Source: Aquimonas sp002352135 (GTDB taxonomy: Bacteria > Pseudomonadota > Gammaproteobacteria > Xanthomonadales > Xanthomonadaceae). From it: a stretch of DNA of 64,000 bases. Position 1 is the first letter of the stretch, and the number at the start of each line of letters is the position of its first letter. Made by a program: the position numbers and the translations under genes. The notes beneath the pieces were generated by a model that saw only the letters and a list, made by a program, of their open reading frames with translations, made no database searches and was not told where the DNA came from. Below, one piece after another: positions 15,913 through 25,255 of the stretch. The stretch spans positions 1 to 64,000 of the forward strand of contig DAORND010000001.1 of assembly GCA_035440755.1 (NCBI GenBank), given 5' to 3'.

Positions 15913-18780
15913 TCAGACGGCCGCAGCGCGCGACTCAGCGCTGCGGAAGGCTTCCATTACCTGCTCGCGCAAGTCTTCGTCGTCCCAGGGCTTGGTCAGG
16001 AACTTGTAGATCGAGCCGCGATTGATCGCATAGGTCAACGTTGCCAGATCGGTGTAGCCGGACAGGATCAGGCGCATCGTATCCGGGTACATGTCCTTGA
16101 CCTTGCTGAGGAACTCGGTGCCGCTGCTGCCCGGCATGCGTTGGTCTGACACGATGACCTGGATCCGGTTTCTGGCCAGGATATCGAAGCCCTGCTCGGC
16201 GTTCAGTGCCGTATGGATGGTGTAACCGTCCCGGCGCAGCACACGCACCAGCGCACGCAAAACGTTTTCTTCATCGTCGACCAACAACAGTTCGCGCTTC
16301 GGCCGTGCTTGTGTGAGGACACGCGCCTCGACGTAACGCTTGCGTAGCATTTCTGTCGCTTGCTCCACGGGGACCGGCGCGCTGAACAGGTAGCCCTGGA
16401 ATTCATCGCAGTGATTGCGCATCAGGTACCCGAGCTGCGCCTCGGTCTCCACGCCTTCGGCGATCACCTTCATGTGCAACTCGTGGCCCATCGCGGTGAT
16501 CGCGCGCGAAATCGCGGCCTCGCCGCTGCCGCTCGCCACATCCCGTACGAAGCTCTGGTCGATCTTCAATCGGTCAATTGGAAAACGCTTGAGCTGGCTG
16601 AGACACGAATAGCCCACGCCAAAGTCATCGAGTGCGATCTGCACGCCCAGCGACTTGAGCGCCGCCAGGATTTCCACGGCGCGCGCCACGTTCTCCATGA
16701 TCGCCGATTCGGTGATCTCGATCTCCAGCATGGCAGCCGGGATGCCGTGGGTTTCGATGGCATCGCAGACTTCATCGACAAACGAGGCACGGTGCAGTTG
16801 CAGGGCCGACACATTGACGGCCATGCGCAGGTCGGAGAATCCCTGTTGAACCCAGCGTTTGGCTTGCTGACAGGCCTCGCGCAGAACCCAGCGTCCGAGG
16901 TCGACGATGCTGCCCAGCTCTTCGGCGACGTGGATGAATCGGCCTGGTGGAATCAAACCGCGTTCTGCCATCTGCCACCGGACCAGCGCTTCCATGCCGA
17001 CGATGCGACCATCGTGTCCACTGACTTGGGGCTGGAAATGCAGCACGAATTCATTGTCGCGAATGGCGCTTTTCAGACGACCACCCAACTCCAGTCGCTC
17101 GCGCAGTTCCTCCGCCTGCGATTGGGTCGAGACCATGATCGAGTTGCGTCCACCGCGCTTCGCCCGATACATCGCCGACTCGGCACACTGGAACAGTTCA
17201 ACAGCGTTGTCTGCGTTCAGAGGTGTGCTGGCCACGCCAATGGAGCCGGACAGGAACAGTTGCGAGCCGGCGATTGGGACCGGGACTTCCAGAGTTTCGC
17301 GGATTTGCTCGGCGACCTCAGTGATATTCAGGCTGCCTGGTATGTAACGCATGGCAAGCACGAACTCATCGCTGGTCATCCGCCAAAGGCGACCCGATGC
17401 ACCCGTGACATAGCGCACACGGGAAGCGAGTAGCCGGAGGACTTCGTCGCCTGCGCGATAGCCGACGCTTTCATTCACGGCTTGAAAACGATCGATGTCG
17501 ATACACCATACTGCGAGATGTTCCCCAAGGTGCTGTGCTTCTTCCAGCATCGGTCCCAGCGCATCCTCGGGCTCGACAAAACGGGCCAGCCCGGTTACCG
17601 GATCGTGACGGGCGAGAAAGGCGACTTCCGCCTCGTGTCGGCGCCGGTCGGTCAGATCGGTTGATACGCCGATGTAATGAGTCACCTTGCCATCTGCATC
17701 ACGCACAGGTGCCAGCGAAAGCTGGTTCCAGAACAAGACGCCATCCTTGCGGTAGTTGCGCACCACCACTTCGCACTCGGTATGCGTGGCTAGGGTGCGC
17801 CGGATGGTATCGAGCGCTTCTTGCTCGTGATCCTCGCCCTGCAGGAACGTGAGGTCCCGCCCGAGGATTTCCTCTTCCGCGTAGCCACTCATGCGGACGA
17901 ACGCTGGGTTGACGTAGACCGCCGGCAAGGCGGGATCCTGTGCATCCGCAATCAGCATGCCGCTCTTGCTGGATTCGAACGCACGCGCGAATAGGCGGGC
18001 TTCGTCTTCCGCGGCCACCTTTGCGCTGATGTCGTGGATCAATACCAGGCGCGCTGGATGACCTTCAAAGATGATGGCGTCGGCTTTGGTTTCAACAGTA
18101 ATGATGCGGCCGTCTTTGCATTGGTGACGCGCGCGCCCCTGGATGGGTTGATTCGGTGCTTTTGAGCGCAAATAATCAAGGAAGCGCGGAATGTCCTCTT
18201 TGGGCCGGACATCCATCGCGCTCATCTGCAGAAACTCCTGTCGGGAGTAACCGTAGTGCGCAATCGCGGCGTCGTTCACCGCCAGAAATCGCAGGGTTTC
18301 TACTTCTGAAACCCACATGGGCATTGGGCTACGCTCAAACAGCAGGCGGTAGCGGAGTTCGCTGGCTTCGAGTTGGCGCAGACCTTCGGCGCGATCTATG
18401 GCATACCGTACGCTGCGCCCCAGTCGTTCAGGATCAAGTCCATGCTTGACCAGGTAGTCGGCTGCGCCAGCTTGCATCGCCAGTTCATCGACCTCGCGAC
18501 TGCCCTGCCCAGTCAGCACAATGATTGGCGTGGAGTGACCGCGGCGGTGCGCCTCTTCGATCCACGCGATGCCCGTCTCCGCACCGATCCGGTAGTCGAC
18601 CAAGACAATGTCGAACTTCTCGTTATCGAGAAATGAAAGGCCGCCGTCGAAGGTGTTGGCCCAGGTCAGCTCGGAATCGAATTCTTCGACTTCTCGGAAC
18701 AGCGCGCTGGTCAGAACGACATCATCTTCGTCGTCCTCAACCAGCAGAACCCGCAAGCTGTCCCGGAAGGTGGGGGTCAT
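15913..18780 (-). CDS. REC-PAS-LOV-like-GGDEF-EAL-REC c-di-GMP protein
   Basis: Soluble 955-residue response regulator with a likely c-di-GMP phosphodiesterase output. Domain order: receiver ~8-130 (acceptor Asp62 in LVDYRIG, Lys112); PAS ~145-255; LOV-like PAS ~262-380; GGDEF ~390-550; EAL ~560-810; second receiver ~830-950 (Asp879 in VSDQRMPG, Lys930 in FLTKPWDD, similar to RpfG-type receivers). The GGDEF motif is degenerate (TSDEF, 469-473), so cyclase activity is unlikely. The EAL site is intact: EAL 597-599, EIEITES, DDFGVGYS, KIDQSFV. Its start overlaps the stop of the upstream response regulator by 4 bp. Product and architecture are clear; input signal and target are not. Confidence 0.92.
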   Translation of the reverse strand: MTPTFRDSLRVLLVEDDEDDVVLTSALFREVEEFDSELTWANTFDGGLSFLDNEKFDIVLVDYRIGAETGIAWIEEAHRRGHSTPIIVLTGQGSREVDELAMQAGAADYLVKHGLDPERLGRSVRYAIDRAEGLRQLEASELRYRLLFERSPMPMWVSEVETLRFLAVNDAAIAHYGYSRQEFLQMSAMDVRPKEDIPRFLDYLRSKAPNQPIQGRARHQCKDGRIITVETKADAIIFEGHPARLVLIHDISAKVAAEDEARLFARAFESSKSGMLIADAQDPALPAVYVNPAFVRMSGYAEEEILGRDLTFLQGEDHEQEALDTIRRTLATHTECEVVVRNYRKDGVLFWNQLSLAPVRDADGKVTHYIGVSTDLTDRRRHEAEVAFLARHDPVTGLARFVEPEDALGPMLEEAQHLGEHLAVWCIDIDRFQAVNESVGYRAGDEVLRLLASRVRYVTGASGRLWRMTSDEFVLAMRYIPGSLNITEVAEQIRETLEVPVPIAGSQLFLSGSIGVASTPLNADNAVELFQCAESAMYRAKRGGRNSIMVSTQSQAEELRERLELGGRLKSAIRDNEFVLHFQPQVSGHDGRIVGMEALVRWQMAERGLIPPGRFIHVAEELGSIVDLGRWVLREACQQAKRWVQQGFSDLRMAVNVSALQLHRASFVDEVCDAIETHGIPAAMLEIEITESAIMENVARAVEILAALKSLGVQIALDDFGVGYSCLSQLKRFPIDRLKIDQSFVRDVASGSGEAAISRAITAMGHELHMKVIAEGVETEAQLGYLMRNHCDEFQGYLFSAPVPVEQATEMLRKRYVEARVLTQARPKRELLLVDDEENVLRALVRVLRRDGYTIHTALNAEQGFDILARNRIQVIVSDQRMPGSSGTEFLSKVKDMYPDTMRLILSGYTDLATLTYAINRGSIYKFLTKPWDDEDLREQVMEAFRSAESRAAAV

Positions 18781-19223
18781 GGGGTGTCAGCCTTCGGCTG
18801 CAGCCAGCGCTGTTGAATCGAGGTGACCATCGTGACCAGGGCCCCAAACGAAACGGGCTTGACCAGGTAGCCATCGGCTCCCAAGGCCAACATGCGCTGC
18901 TCGTCCTCCGCAGCTGACGAGGTGGTCAATATCAGGACTGGAAGATCACGCAGCGTTGCATCCGCGCGGATTTCGCGAAGTACTTCGCGGCCGTCCATCC
19001 GAGGCATGTTCAGATCCAACAGAACAATGTGAGGCCTCGGATAGAGCGCGCGGTTTGAGAACTCTCCACATTGCCTGAGGTAGTCGAGGACAGCGCTACC
19101 GTCACCGACGAAGCGCAAAGCATCAAAGATTCCGACCGCTGCAAACGCGTCGGCGATGAGGCGGCGATCATCGCTATCGTCTTCGGCGATGAGCAGCGTT
19201 GGCAAGGAGGCATTGGATCGCAT
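18777..19223 (-). CDS. Single-domain response regulator
   Basis: A 149-aa CheY-like receiver of the Rcp1 type: acidic cluster AEDDSDD, acceptor Asp (~70) in VLLDLNMPRMDGREVL, ILTTSSAAEDE, and the lysine in DGYLVKPVSF. It has no output domain, so it passes or quenches phosphate. It lies directly behind the giant kinase: the kinase TGA is at 19225-19227 and the ATG at 19223-19221. A start at 19235 is possible but places GGAGG directly against the ATG. Receivers of this kind are often partners of phytochrome-like kinases, which the upstream kinase resembles in its H-box. Confidence 0.92.
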   Translation of the reverse strand: MRSNASLPTLLIAEDDSDDRRLIADAFAAVGIFDALRFVGDGSAVLDYLRQCGEFSNRALYPRPHIVLLDLNMPRMDGREVLREIRADATLRDLPVLILTTSSAAEDEQRMLALGADGYLVKPVSFGALVTMVTSIQQRWLQPKADTP

Positions 19224-19224
19224 A

Positions 19225-22200
19225 TCAGCGTGCATCCTCCCAGACTCCCGTCTCATTCGAAAGTGGTTGCCCATTTGCGGGTAGTTCAACGATGAAAACC
19301 GCGCCGAGACCCGGGCGGCCATCGGCGCGAATTTGACCACCATGCCGCTCAACGATCTTGCGCACGATGGCCAGACCGATGCCCGAACCTTCGTACTGGC
19401 TGCGGCCGTGCAATCGCTGGAACGGCGAGAAAATCCGGTCGAGGTAGCGATTGTCGAATCCGATGCCGTTGTCTTCGACCAGCAGGCGGGCCCAGGGCTC
19501 CGGATTTGCCAGGGAACCGCGTTCAAAGTGCTCGGCACGTACCTTGATTCGTGGTGGTCTGTCGGTGGAGATGAACTTCAACGAGTTGCCGATCAGATTC
19601 TGCAGCAGCTGGTGCATGTGCACGGGATCGGCGTTGAGGGTGGGCAAGTCACCGAGATCGACAATGGCGTGACTGCTCTCTATCCGGGTTTCAAGATCGC
19701 CCAGCACGTCGCGAGCGATCTGGTTGAGGTTGATGCGTGAGGGTGTATGCGCGTTCCGTGAGACGCGCGAGTAGGCGAGGAGGTCGTTGATCAATGCCTG
19801 CATTCGCGCAGCGGCGGAGCGCATGCGTTCGATGTAGTCAGCGCCATCGGCGTCGAGTTGTTCGCCGAGATGTGTGCGCAATCGATCACCAAAAGCCTGC
19901 ACCTTACGCAGTGGCTCCTGCAGGTCGTGGGAGGCGACAAAGGCAAAATCCTGCAGTTCCCGGTTGCGTGATTGCACGTCCTGCAAGGCCGAGCTCAGCG
20001 CTGCTTGCGCTGCACGTTGCTCGCTGACGTCCACCATTGCTGCATAGACCCCGACCGTTTGACCATCGACGGTGATTGGTAGGGTCGTGGTGACGGCATC
20101 AAATCGACTGCCGTCACTGCGCTGTCCACTGTGATCAAAGCGCAGCGTCTCGCCTAATGCAGAACGCGTGACGTACTCGTCCATCGTCAACCGCTCACTG
20201 TCGCCAACCAGTTGTTCGACCGGAGTGCCCAGAAGTGCATCAACATCAGTGCGCAACAAGCGCAGCGCTGCCTCGTTGCAATCCGCGATGATGCCCTGGG
20301 TATCCAGCACAAAAACCGCGTCTGGAACGAGCGTAAACAGGGACCTTAGGCGTTGCCGACTCTCTTCCAGTCGCTTCTGGGCAAGTGCCGCATTGCTGGC
20401 GATGACGAGCAGAGCGACACCTGCATCGATCGCCTTCAGTTCGTTCGCCTCAGGGACGTGGGGATGATGGTGATAGACCGTGAATACGCCGAGCACCCGA
20501 CCATCCGGGGCGACAATCGGGGTTGCACAGCAAGCCGATAGGCCAAGCCGTTGCAGCGCGGCGTTGGACTCCGGAAAGCGATGGTCCCTGCTGATGTCGG
20601 TCACGATCACGCGCTGACCTGTGTTCGCGGCATGGCGGGTCATGCTGTCTGCCGAGCCCTGCATGAAGGGCTCGGCGACCTGCGCGAACCCCTCAGAAAA
20701 CGACGGCGCAACCAGCGTAATCGGAAGCTCCGCATCAGGGTTCGCCACAATGATGGCGCGACGACGCTGATAGCGAGACTCAAAGCTCCGGATCACCATG
20801 GAGGCGGTTTCGTGCAATGACAGGCCGCTCGCGACCGCGCGCAGGACATTGGCCCGTTCGTGCTCGATCTCCTGCTCCTCGCGCATCTCGGTGATGTCAT
20901 GCAGGGTGCCAACGAGTCGCGCTGGATTGCCCTGCTCATCACGTACCAGCTCGGCTTGGGCATGTACCCAGATGTAGCTCTGGTCGTCCCGACAAAGTCG
21001 CAAATCGTGATTGATGCTGATGCTGCCCTGGGTTGCGGAGATGAAGTCGTCGCGCACCTTAGCCAGATCTTCGGGGTGGATCCGCGCCATCGCATTGACC
21101 ACGCTCATCACGCCATCGCTGGGTTGAACCAGTCGGTGCATCTGTTCGGAGCCACGCAGAATCGGATGCGTGATGTCACCGAATTCGAATTCCCAGGTGC
21201 CCAGTCCGGCGACGCGCTCCGCGTTGGCGAGCAAGGCGCGACTACGGGTGAGTTCGGCGACCTGCTCGGTGAGGCGTTGATGCGCCGCGTGCAGCTCGCT
21301 GATCAGACTGCGCCAGACCAGCGTAATGGCAATGACCTGCGCAAATTGAACCGAAATGGTTTCGTCATCGACATGAAACTCATCACGGTCAAGGGGATCG
21401 GAGAATTGCAGAAACCCCAGACAGTGTCCGGCATGGTCTCGCAGTGGGACGGACAACAAGGCTCGCAAGGGCGGGTGCTCGCTCGCATGTCGGCCATAGT
21501 TCTGGAAGGCAGGGTGCGAGAGTAGTTGCGTTTCATTCAGCCGCAGAACACCTCCGCCACGCTTGGCCAGCGACAGCAGGCCAAGTCCATATACCGGCGC
21601 AGAAAACTGGCGCCATCGTGCGTATTTGTCGGAAAGCGAGACCGTTGGCGTCAACTGACCACCATTTTCCGCCGGTAGCAAGTGCAAGCTGGCCAGATGC
21701 GTGCCGACCGCATCGCGGATTTCATCCAGCAAGCGTTGCAGCAGGCCAGCATCGTCCATGTGCGAGCTGGCCATCAGCGATACACGGTTCAATGCTCTCA
21801 GTTGGCGAGCGTGACGCTCGGCACGTTCCAGTGCTTGCGACAGGGCGAGCTCTTGCGCCTTGCGGTCGGTAATATCTTGCAGTGTGCCGGACAACGCGAT
21901 GATTCTTCCGCTGGCATCGCGTTCTGCTTCCGCGCGTGAGTGGACTCGAAGTGTTCGCCCGTCATCCAACTGCAGACGGTGCTCGATGTCGAGCGCTTGG
22001 CCGGTCTTGGCAAGGAGATCGAAGGCAGACTCCAACCGGGACCGGTCTTCAGCGTGCGTGCGTTGCAGAATCAACAGGAGATTGGGTGCCGCCGCCCCGT
22101 CAATCCCGAGAATGCGATACAACTGATCACTCCAGAGCCAATGATCGCGAGTCGTTTCCACGCGCCAGCTGCCGACGTCGGCGAGTCGCTGTGCATGGCG

Positions 22201-24594
22201 AAGGAATGCCTCACTGAGGGCCAGCTGCTGGGCGCTCAACCGCTCCTGCGTGACATCCCGTATGAAGAGCGCCAGTCCTTCGGGATGCGAATAGGCGCGC
22301 ACGTCCAGCCATCGATCTTCCCGATGGGTGTTGGATTCGAAGGACGTAGTGGTCTGACTATCGATGGCCTGACGCAGCAGCAGCTCACTGCCATCGACAC
22401 TCAATTCCGGCCAGATTTCTACAATCGAGTGACCGGTCAAATGATCGGGTTCGTCGCCTAACAGGCGTCCCGCGCGGTCATTGGCATAGGTAAAGGCCAG
22501 ATCCCGATCGAGAAAAACGAAGCCATCGGTGATGCTTGAGAGAATCAATCCGATTTCATCGAGAGAACGCTCCAAGGCGCGCTCGGTGGCCAGTCGGGCA
22601 TCCACTTCGCGGCGTAACCCGGCGCTGACCAGTTCAGCGGCATGGGCGCGTTCCCTCGACAGGAACGCAAGGCGCAGGGCGAGGGCGAGCAACCCGCCCA
22701 GCAGCATGCCAGCCAGCAACACAGTGCTTGGCAGGCGGCTGGTCATCAGGCCGAGTGTGTCCTGGGTTGGTGTCAGTCTGAGAGACCACTCGAGGCCACC
22801 CCATTGCGCGCTTATTTGGCGGCTCCAGCGCGCATCGTCGGCAATCTCGGTGGAGATCGTCTTGACGGTTCGCTGCTCGGAGGTCAGTTCAAGCGAGTAA
22901 CCAACGGGCGAGGGTGTCAGGGCGAAGTCGAGCAGCGTATCGAGTTGCAGAATGGCAGTGCGACCGGACTGCTGATTCGAAGCGGGATGACTAAGCCAGA
23001 GGAACTGGCTGCCATCCACCGAGAATCGGCTGGCGTCCCAGTGCCCGGGTGGCAGTGCCGATGCGTCGGTCACGATCGGTGCTGCATGCAGCAGCCTGTC
23101 CGGATCGTAACGGCCTTGAAGAGCAAGTGCCTGCGCCAATGCAGCGGGGCTGTCGGCTGCGGCGATGACGACCTCGCTTGCTGCAGAGCCCAGTCCGGTC
23201 GCTTCGCCCGGCTGCAGTTCCGCCAGATCAGCGTAGTGCTGCAACGCATCCGTAACGCGCCGTACCATCGATTGCGCCAAGCGATCCGTGGTGAACTCGA
23301 CACGCTTGACTTCGTCGGGGAGTAGCGCTTGCCAGCCGAGAACGCCGATGATCATGATCATGATGCCGGCACTGAGCGGCAACCACTGAGCCCGCCGAGC
23401 GCTACGTGCGGAATCGCCGTCAGCTAGAGACATCAAGCTGAAACTCAAGGCAAAGGCAGCCGCGTGAATCAATGGGGCAAGAGAGCTCCGGTCGCCCCAT
23501 TGCTCAAGCATATCCACGTCCAGCAGATAGCCGAGCGCTGCCACGCTGGCGAGAAGCATCACCAGTACGGCGCTCAGCCAGGCCAGCAGCGCGCGTGTAG
23601 GCGTTCGAGAGTCCCCGCCCAGCAACAGCAGGGAAAATGCAGCCGCCAAAATACTGATCGACGTGGCAATCGACTGGCCTATGCCAGGTCTACCTGACGC
23701 ACCGGACAGCCAGTCATTGACTCTGGAGAGGACGGCATGGGTCTCAACAAAGGTCGGGTGGAGCGCCAACAGCAGTAACGCCAAAGCGATCACTGCAGCG
23801 GCGACGTAGCGTTTGGCGGCAAAACGTCGCGAGCTCTGCAAAAGAATGCCAGCAGCAACTAGGCCGAATGCCAAGGTGACGGCCAGCTGTGCCGACGGCT
23901 CTGCCTGAAGCGTGTTTGTCAGCGACGGAAGGTTGAAGAGTCTGGCAGCGGCTACAACACTCAGCGACGCTGCGGCGACCAGCGCGCCAAGTCGCGCGAG
24001 CGCGTGTTGCCCGAGATCACCGCCCAGGGCACTACGAACGTAAGTGAGTCCGACGCCAACCAGGGCCACAACCAATAAAGCGTTGCGAAAACTGGGTGCA
24101 GGGTCACTGGCCTCAAGTCCGGTCAGCAGATGTCCAAACCGGATCAAGCCCAAGAGAGTAAGCACAATGCCACTGCCCATGGCCCAACGAGTACGGTAGC
24201 GGTGCCGCTCGCCGAACAGCAATGGAATGCCTGCAGTCGCCGTAATCAGCACGAAAAGGCGTTGAAGCTCCGAGTCAGTAACAAGACCCTGCACATCTCC
24301 GCTGGAAGGGAACAACAGCAGTCCAATCAGCGCCGAAATGGATGCCGCGATGGCGGAAACGCCGCAGCTGCTCTGGATCAAAAGGCGCCGTTGCGACAAG
24401 CTCCAAGCGGCGAACCCGCACCAGACTGCCACCACCGCGCCCACCCATGCGTTGGGAAGGGCGTATCCCGCCTGGTAACCCACGGCAATGCCGAGCAAGC
24501 TCGAAAGAAACCAGGCCACGAGCAGCTGTCGCGAGGGAGTTCGAGTCACCTGACCCGCGCTGGATGATCCTTCACTGGCAGTCGAGGGGCTCAT
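19225..24594 (-). CDS. Giant membrane multi-PAS/GAF sensor histidine kinase
   Basis: Hybrid-free sensor kinase of 1789 residues. Residues ~20-425 form an N-terminal block of about a dozen hydrophobic segments. An extracytoplasmic region (~430-615) follows, then one more membrane segment (~623-645). Cytoplasmic part: PAS ~680-785, PAS ~800-915, GAF ~930-1090, PAS ~1125-1240, GAF ~1250-1400, PAS ~1412-1528, HisKA ~1545-1612 with His1556 in FVASHDLQEPLRKV (the phytochrome-like H-box), HATPase ~1640-1775 (HQLLQNLIGNSLKF, VEDNGIGFD, GSGIGLAIVRK). All ATP-site motifs are present. First gene of a three-gene operon with the receiver and the GGDEF/EAL protein. The ligand is unknown; no bilin-binding Cys was recognised in the GAF domains. 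Confidence 0.9.
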   Translation of the reverse strand: MSPSTASEGSSSAGQVTRTPSRQLLVAWFLSSLLGIAVGYQAGYALPNAWVGAVVAVWCGFAAWSLSQRRLLIQSSCGVSAIAASISALIGLLLFPSSGDVQGLVTDSELQRLFVLITATAGIPLLFGERHRYRTRWAMGSGIVLTLLGLIRFGHLLTGLEASDPAPSFRNALLVVALVGVGLTYVRSALGGDLGQHALARLGALVAAASLSVVAAARLFNLPSLTNTLQAEPSAQLAVTLAFGLVAAGILLQSSRRFAAKRYVAAAVIALALLLLALHPTFVETHAVLSRVNDWLSGASGRPGIGQSIATSISILAAAFSLLLLGGDSRTPTRALLAWLSAVLVMLLASVAALGYLLDVDMLEQWGDRSSLAPLIHAAAFALSFSLMSLADGDSARSARRAQWLPLSAGIMIMIIGVLGWQALLPDEVKRVEFTTDRLAQSMVRRVTDALQHYADLAELQPGEATGLGSAASEVVIAAADSPAALAQALALQGRYDPDRLLHAAPIVTDASALPPGHWDASRFSVDGSQFLWLSHPASNQQSGRTAILQLDTLLDFALTPSPVGYSLELTSEQRTVKTISTEIADDARWSRQISAQWGGLEWSLRLTPTQDTLGLMTSRLPSTVLLAGMLLGGLLALALRLAFLSRERAHAAELVSAGLRREVDARLATERALERSLDEIGLILSSITDGFVFLDRDLAFTYANDRAGRLLGDEPDHLTGHSIVEIWPELSVDGSELLLRQAIDSQTTTSFESNTHREDRWLDVRAYSHPEGLALFIRDVTQERLSAQQLALSEAFLRHAQRLADVGSWRVETTRDHWLWSDQLYRILGIDGAAAPNLLLILQRTHAEDRSRLESAFDLLAKTGQALDIEHRLQLDDGRTLRVHSRAEAERDASGRIIALSGTLQDITDRKAQELALSQALERAERHARQLRALNRVSLMASSHMDDAGLLQRLLDEIRDAVGTHLASLHLLPAENGGQLTPTVSLSDKYARWRQFSAPVYGLGLLSLAKRGGGVLRLNETQLLSHPAFQNYGRHASEHPPLRALLSVPLRDHAGHCLGFLQFSDPLDRDEFHVDDETISVQFAQVIAITLVWRSLISELHAAHQRLTEQVAELTRSRALLANAERVAGLGTWEFEFGDITHPILRGSEQMHRLVQPSDGVMSVVNAMARIHPEDLAKVRDDFISATQGSISINHDLRLCRDDQSYIWVHAQAELVRDEQGNPARLVGTLHDITEMREEQEIEHERANVLRAVASGLSLHETASMVIRSFESRYQRRRAIIVANPDAELPITLVAPSFSEGFAQVAEPFMQGSADSMTRHAANTGQRVIVTDISRDHRFPESNAALQRLGLSACCATPIVAPDGRVLGVFTVYHHHPHVPEANELKAIDAGVALLVIASNAALAQKRLEESRQRLRSLFTLVPDAVFVLDTQGIIADCNEAALRLLRTDVDALLGTPVEQLVGDSERLTMDEYVTRSALGETLRFDHSGQRSDGSRFDAVTTTLPITVDGQTVGVYAAMVDVSEQRAAQAALSSALQDVQSRNRELQDFAFVASHDLQEPLRKVQAFGDRLRTHLGEQLDADGADYIERMRSAAARMQALINDLLAYSRVSRNAHTPSRINLNQIARDVLGDLETRIESSHAIVDLGDLPTLNADPVHMHQLLQNLIGNSLKFISTDRPPRIKVRAEHFERGSLANPEPWARLLVEDNGIGFDNRYLDRIFSPFQRLHGRSQYEGSGIGLAIVRKIVERHGGQIRADGRPGLGAVFIVELPANGQPLSNETGVWEDAR

Positions 24595-24626
24595 GCGTCG
24601 TGCAGGCCAGTTGTCGAGATGGGGTG

Positions 24627-24653
24627 TTGATGCTACCGCCGATCCGGCATCAA
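24627..24653. promoter_or_regulatory. Inverted repeat upstream of the signalling operon
   Basis: TTGATGC and GCATCAA, perfect 7-bp arms separated by 13 bp, stand 33 bp before the start of the giant kinase gene. It may be an operator or a leader hairpin. Nothing else is visible in the 24595-24771 gap, and no standard promoter is convincing there. Confidence 0.35.
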
Positions 24654-24771
24654 TGAGTGATCGTCAGAAGCATGGATTCACTACCCCGAGCGTGCTGAGT
24701 AGATCGGTGGGAAGAAGGCAATCGGTGTGCCAGAGCTTGCGCAGTGGCGGCGCTTTCGACGCGAACGCGGC

Positions 24772-24806
24772 CACAAAAAGAAAGGCCGACATTGCTGTCG
24801 GCCTTT
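24772..24806 (-). terminator. Rho-independent terminator of rpsT
   Basis: AAAGGCCGAC (24781-24790) and GTCGGCCTTT (24797-24806) form a perfect 10-bp stem with a 6-nt loop. On the minus strand it is followed by TCTTTTTGTG, a good U-tract. It lies 29 bp behind the rpsT stop. Confidence 0.9.
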
Positions 24807-24834
24807 CGCTATCCCTGATCCTGAAACCGCTGAC

Positions 24835-25098
24835 TCAGGCCATCGCCTTGATGCGCGCCGTGAGGCGGCTCTTGTGGCGGGCGGCTTTATTCTTGTGGAT
24901 CAGGCCACGGGCGGCGTAACGATCCAGCACCGGAGCAGCGGCCTGAAGGGCAGCGGCGGCGGCGGCTTGGTCGTTGGCATCAATGGCTTTGATGACTTTC
25001 TTGACCGTGGTGCGCACCATGGAGCGTGCGCTGGCGTTGCGGGCGCGGCGAACTTCTGATTGCTTCGCGCGCTTCTTTGCGGATTTGATATTGGCCAA
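24835..25098 (-). CDS. rpsT: Ribosomal protein S20, TTG start
   Basis: Small-subunit protein S20, 87 aa. The sequence after the initiator is ANIKSAKKRAKQSEVRRARN, with the later RSMVRTTVKKVIKAI and GLIHKNKAARHKSRL, all diagnostic. The initiator is TTG at 25098-25096, preceded by AGGAG at a 6-nt spacing. No ATG is available without a long non-homologous extension. A TTG start is also known for rpsT in enterobacteria, where it serves autoregulation by S20, so the same control is plausible. Divergent from murJ, the usual proteobacterial arrangement. Confidence 0.97.
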   Translation of the reverse strand: MANIKSAKKRAKQSEVRRARNASARSMVRTTVKKVIKAIDANDQAAAAAALQAAAPVLDRYAARGLIHKNKAARHKSRLTARIKAMA

Positions 25099-25255
25099 GG
25101 GGAACTCCTCGAGGCGGCTGGATTCAGGGGGGAAAGACGCGCAAGTATGCGTTTCGAGAGGCTTTGCGTCAATCGCCAGACGTCCCGATCCTGCACCAAG
25201 GTCTTCCTGGGTGGCGAACCGATGCAATACTGTGGGTTTATCAGGTGGCCTGTGC

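Noticed and set aside
19225..24594. Calling the giant kinase a bacteriophytochrome
   Set aside because: Only the H-box resembles phytochrome-like kinases; no bilin-binding Cys or PHY domain was recognised.
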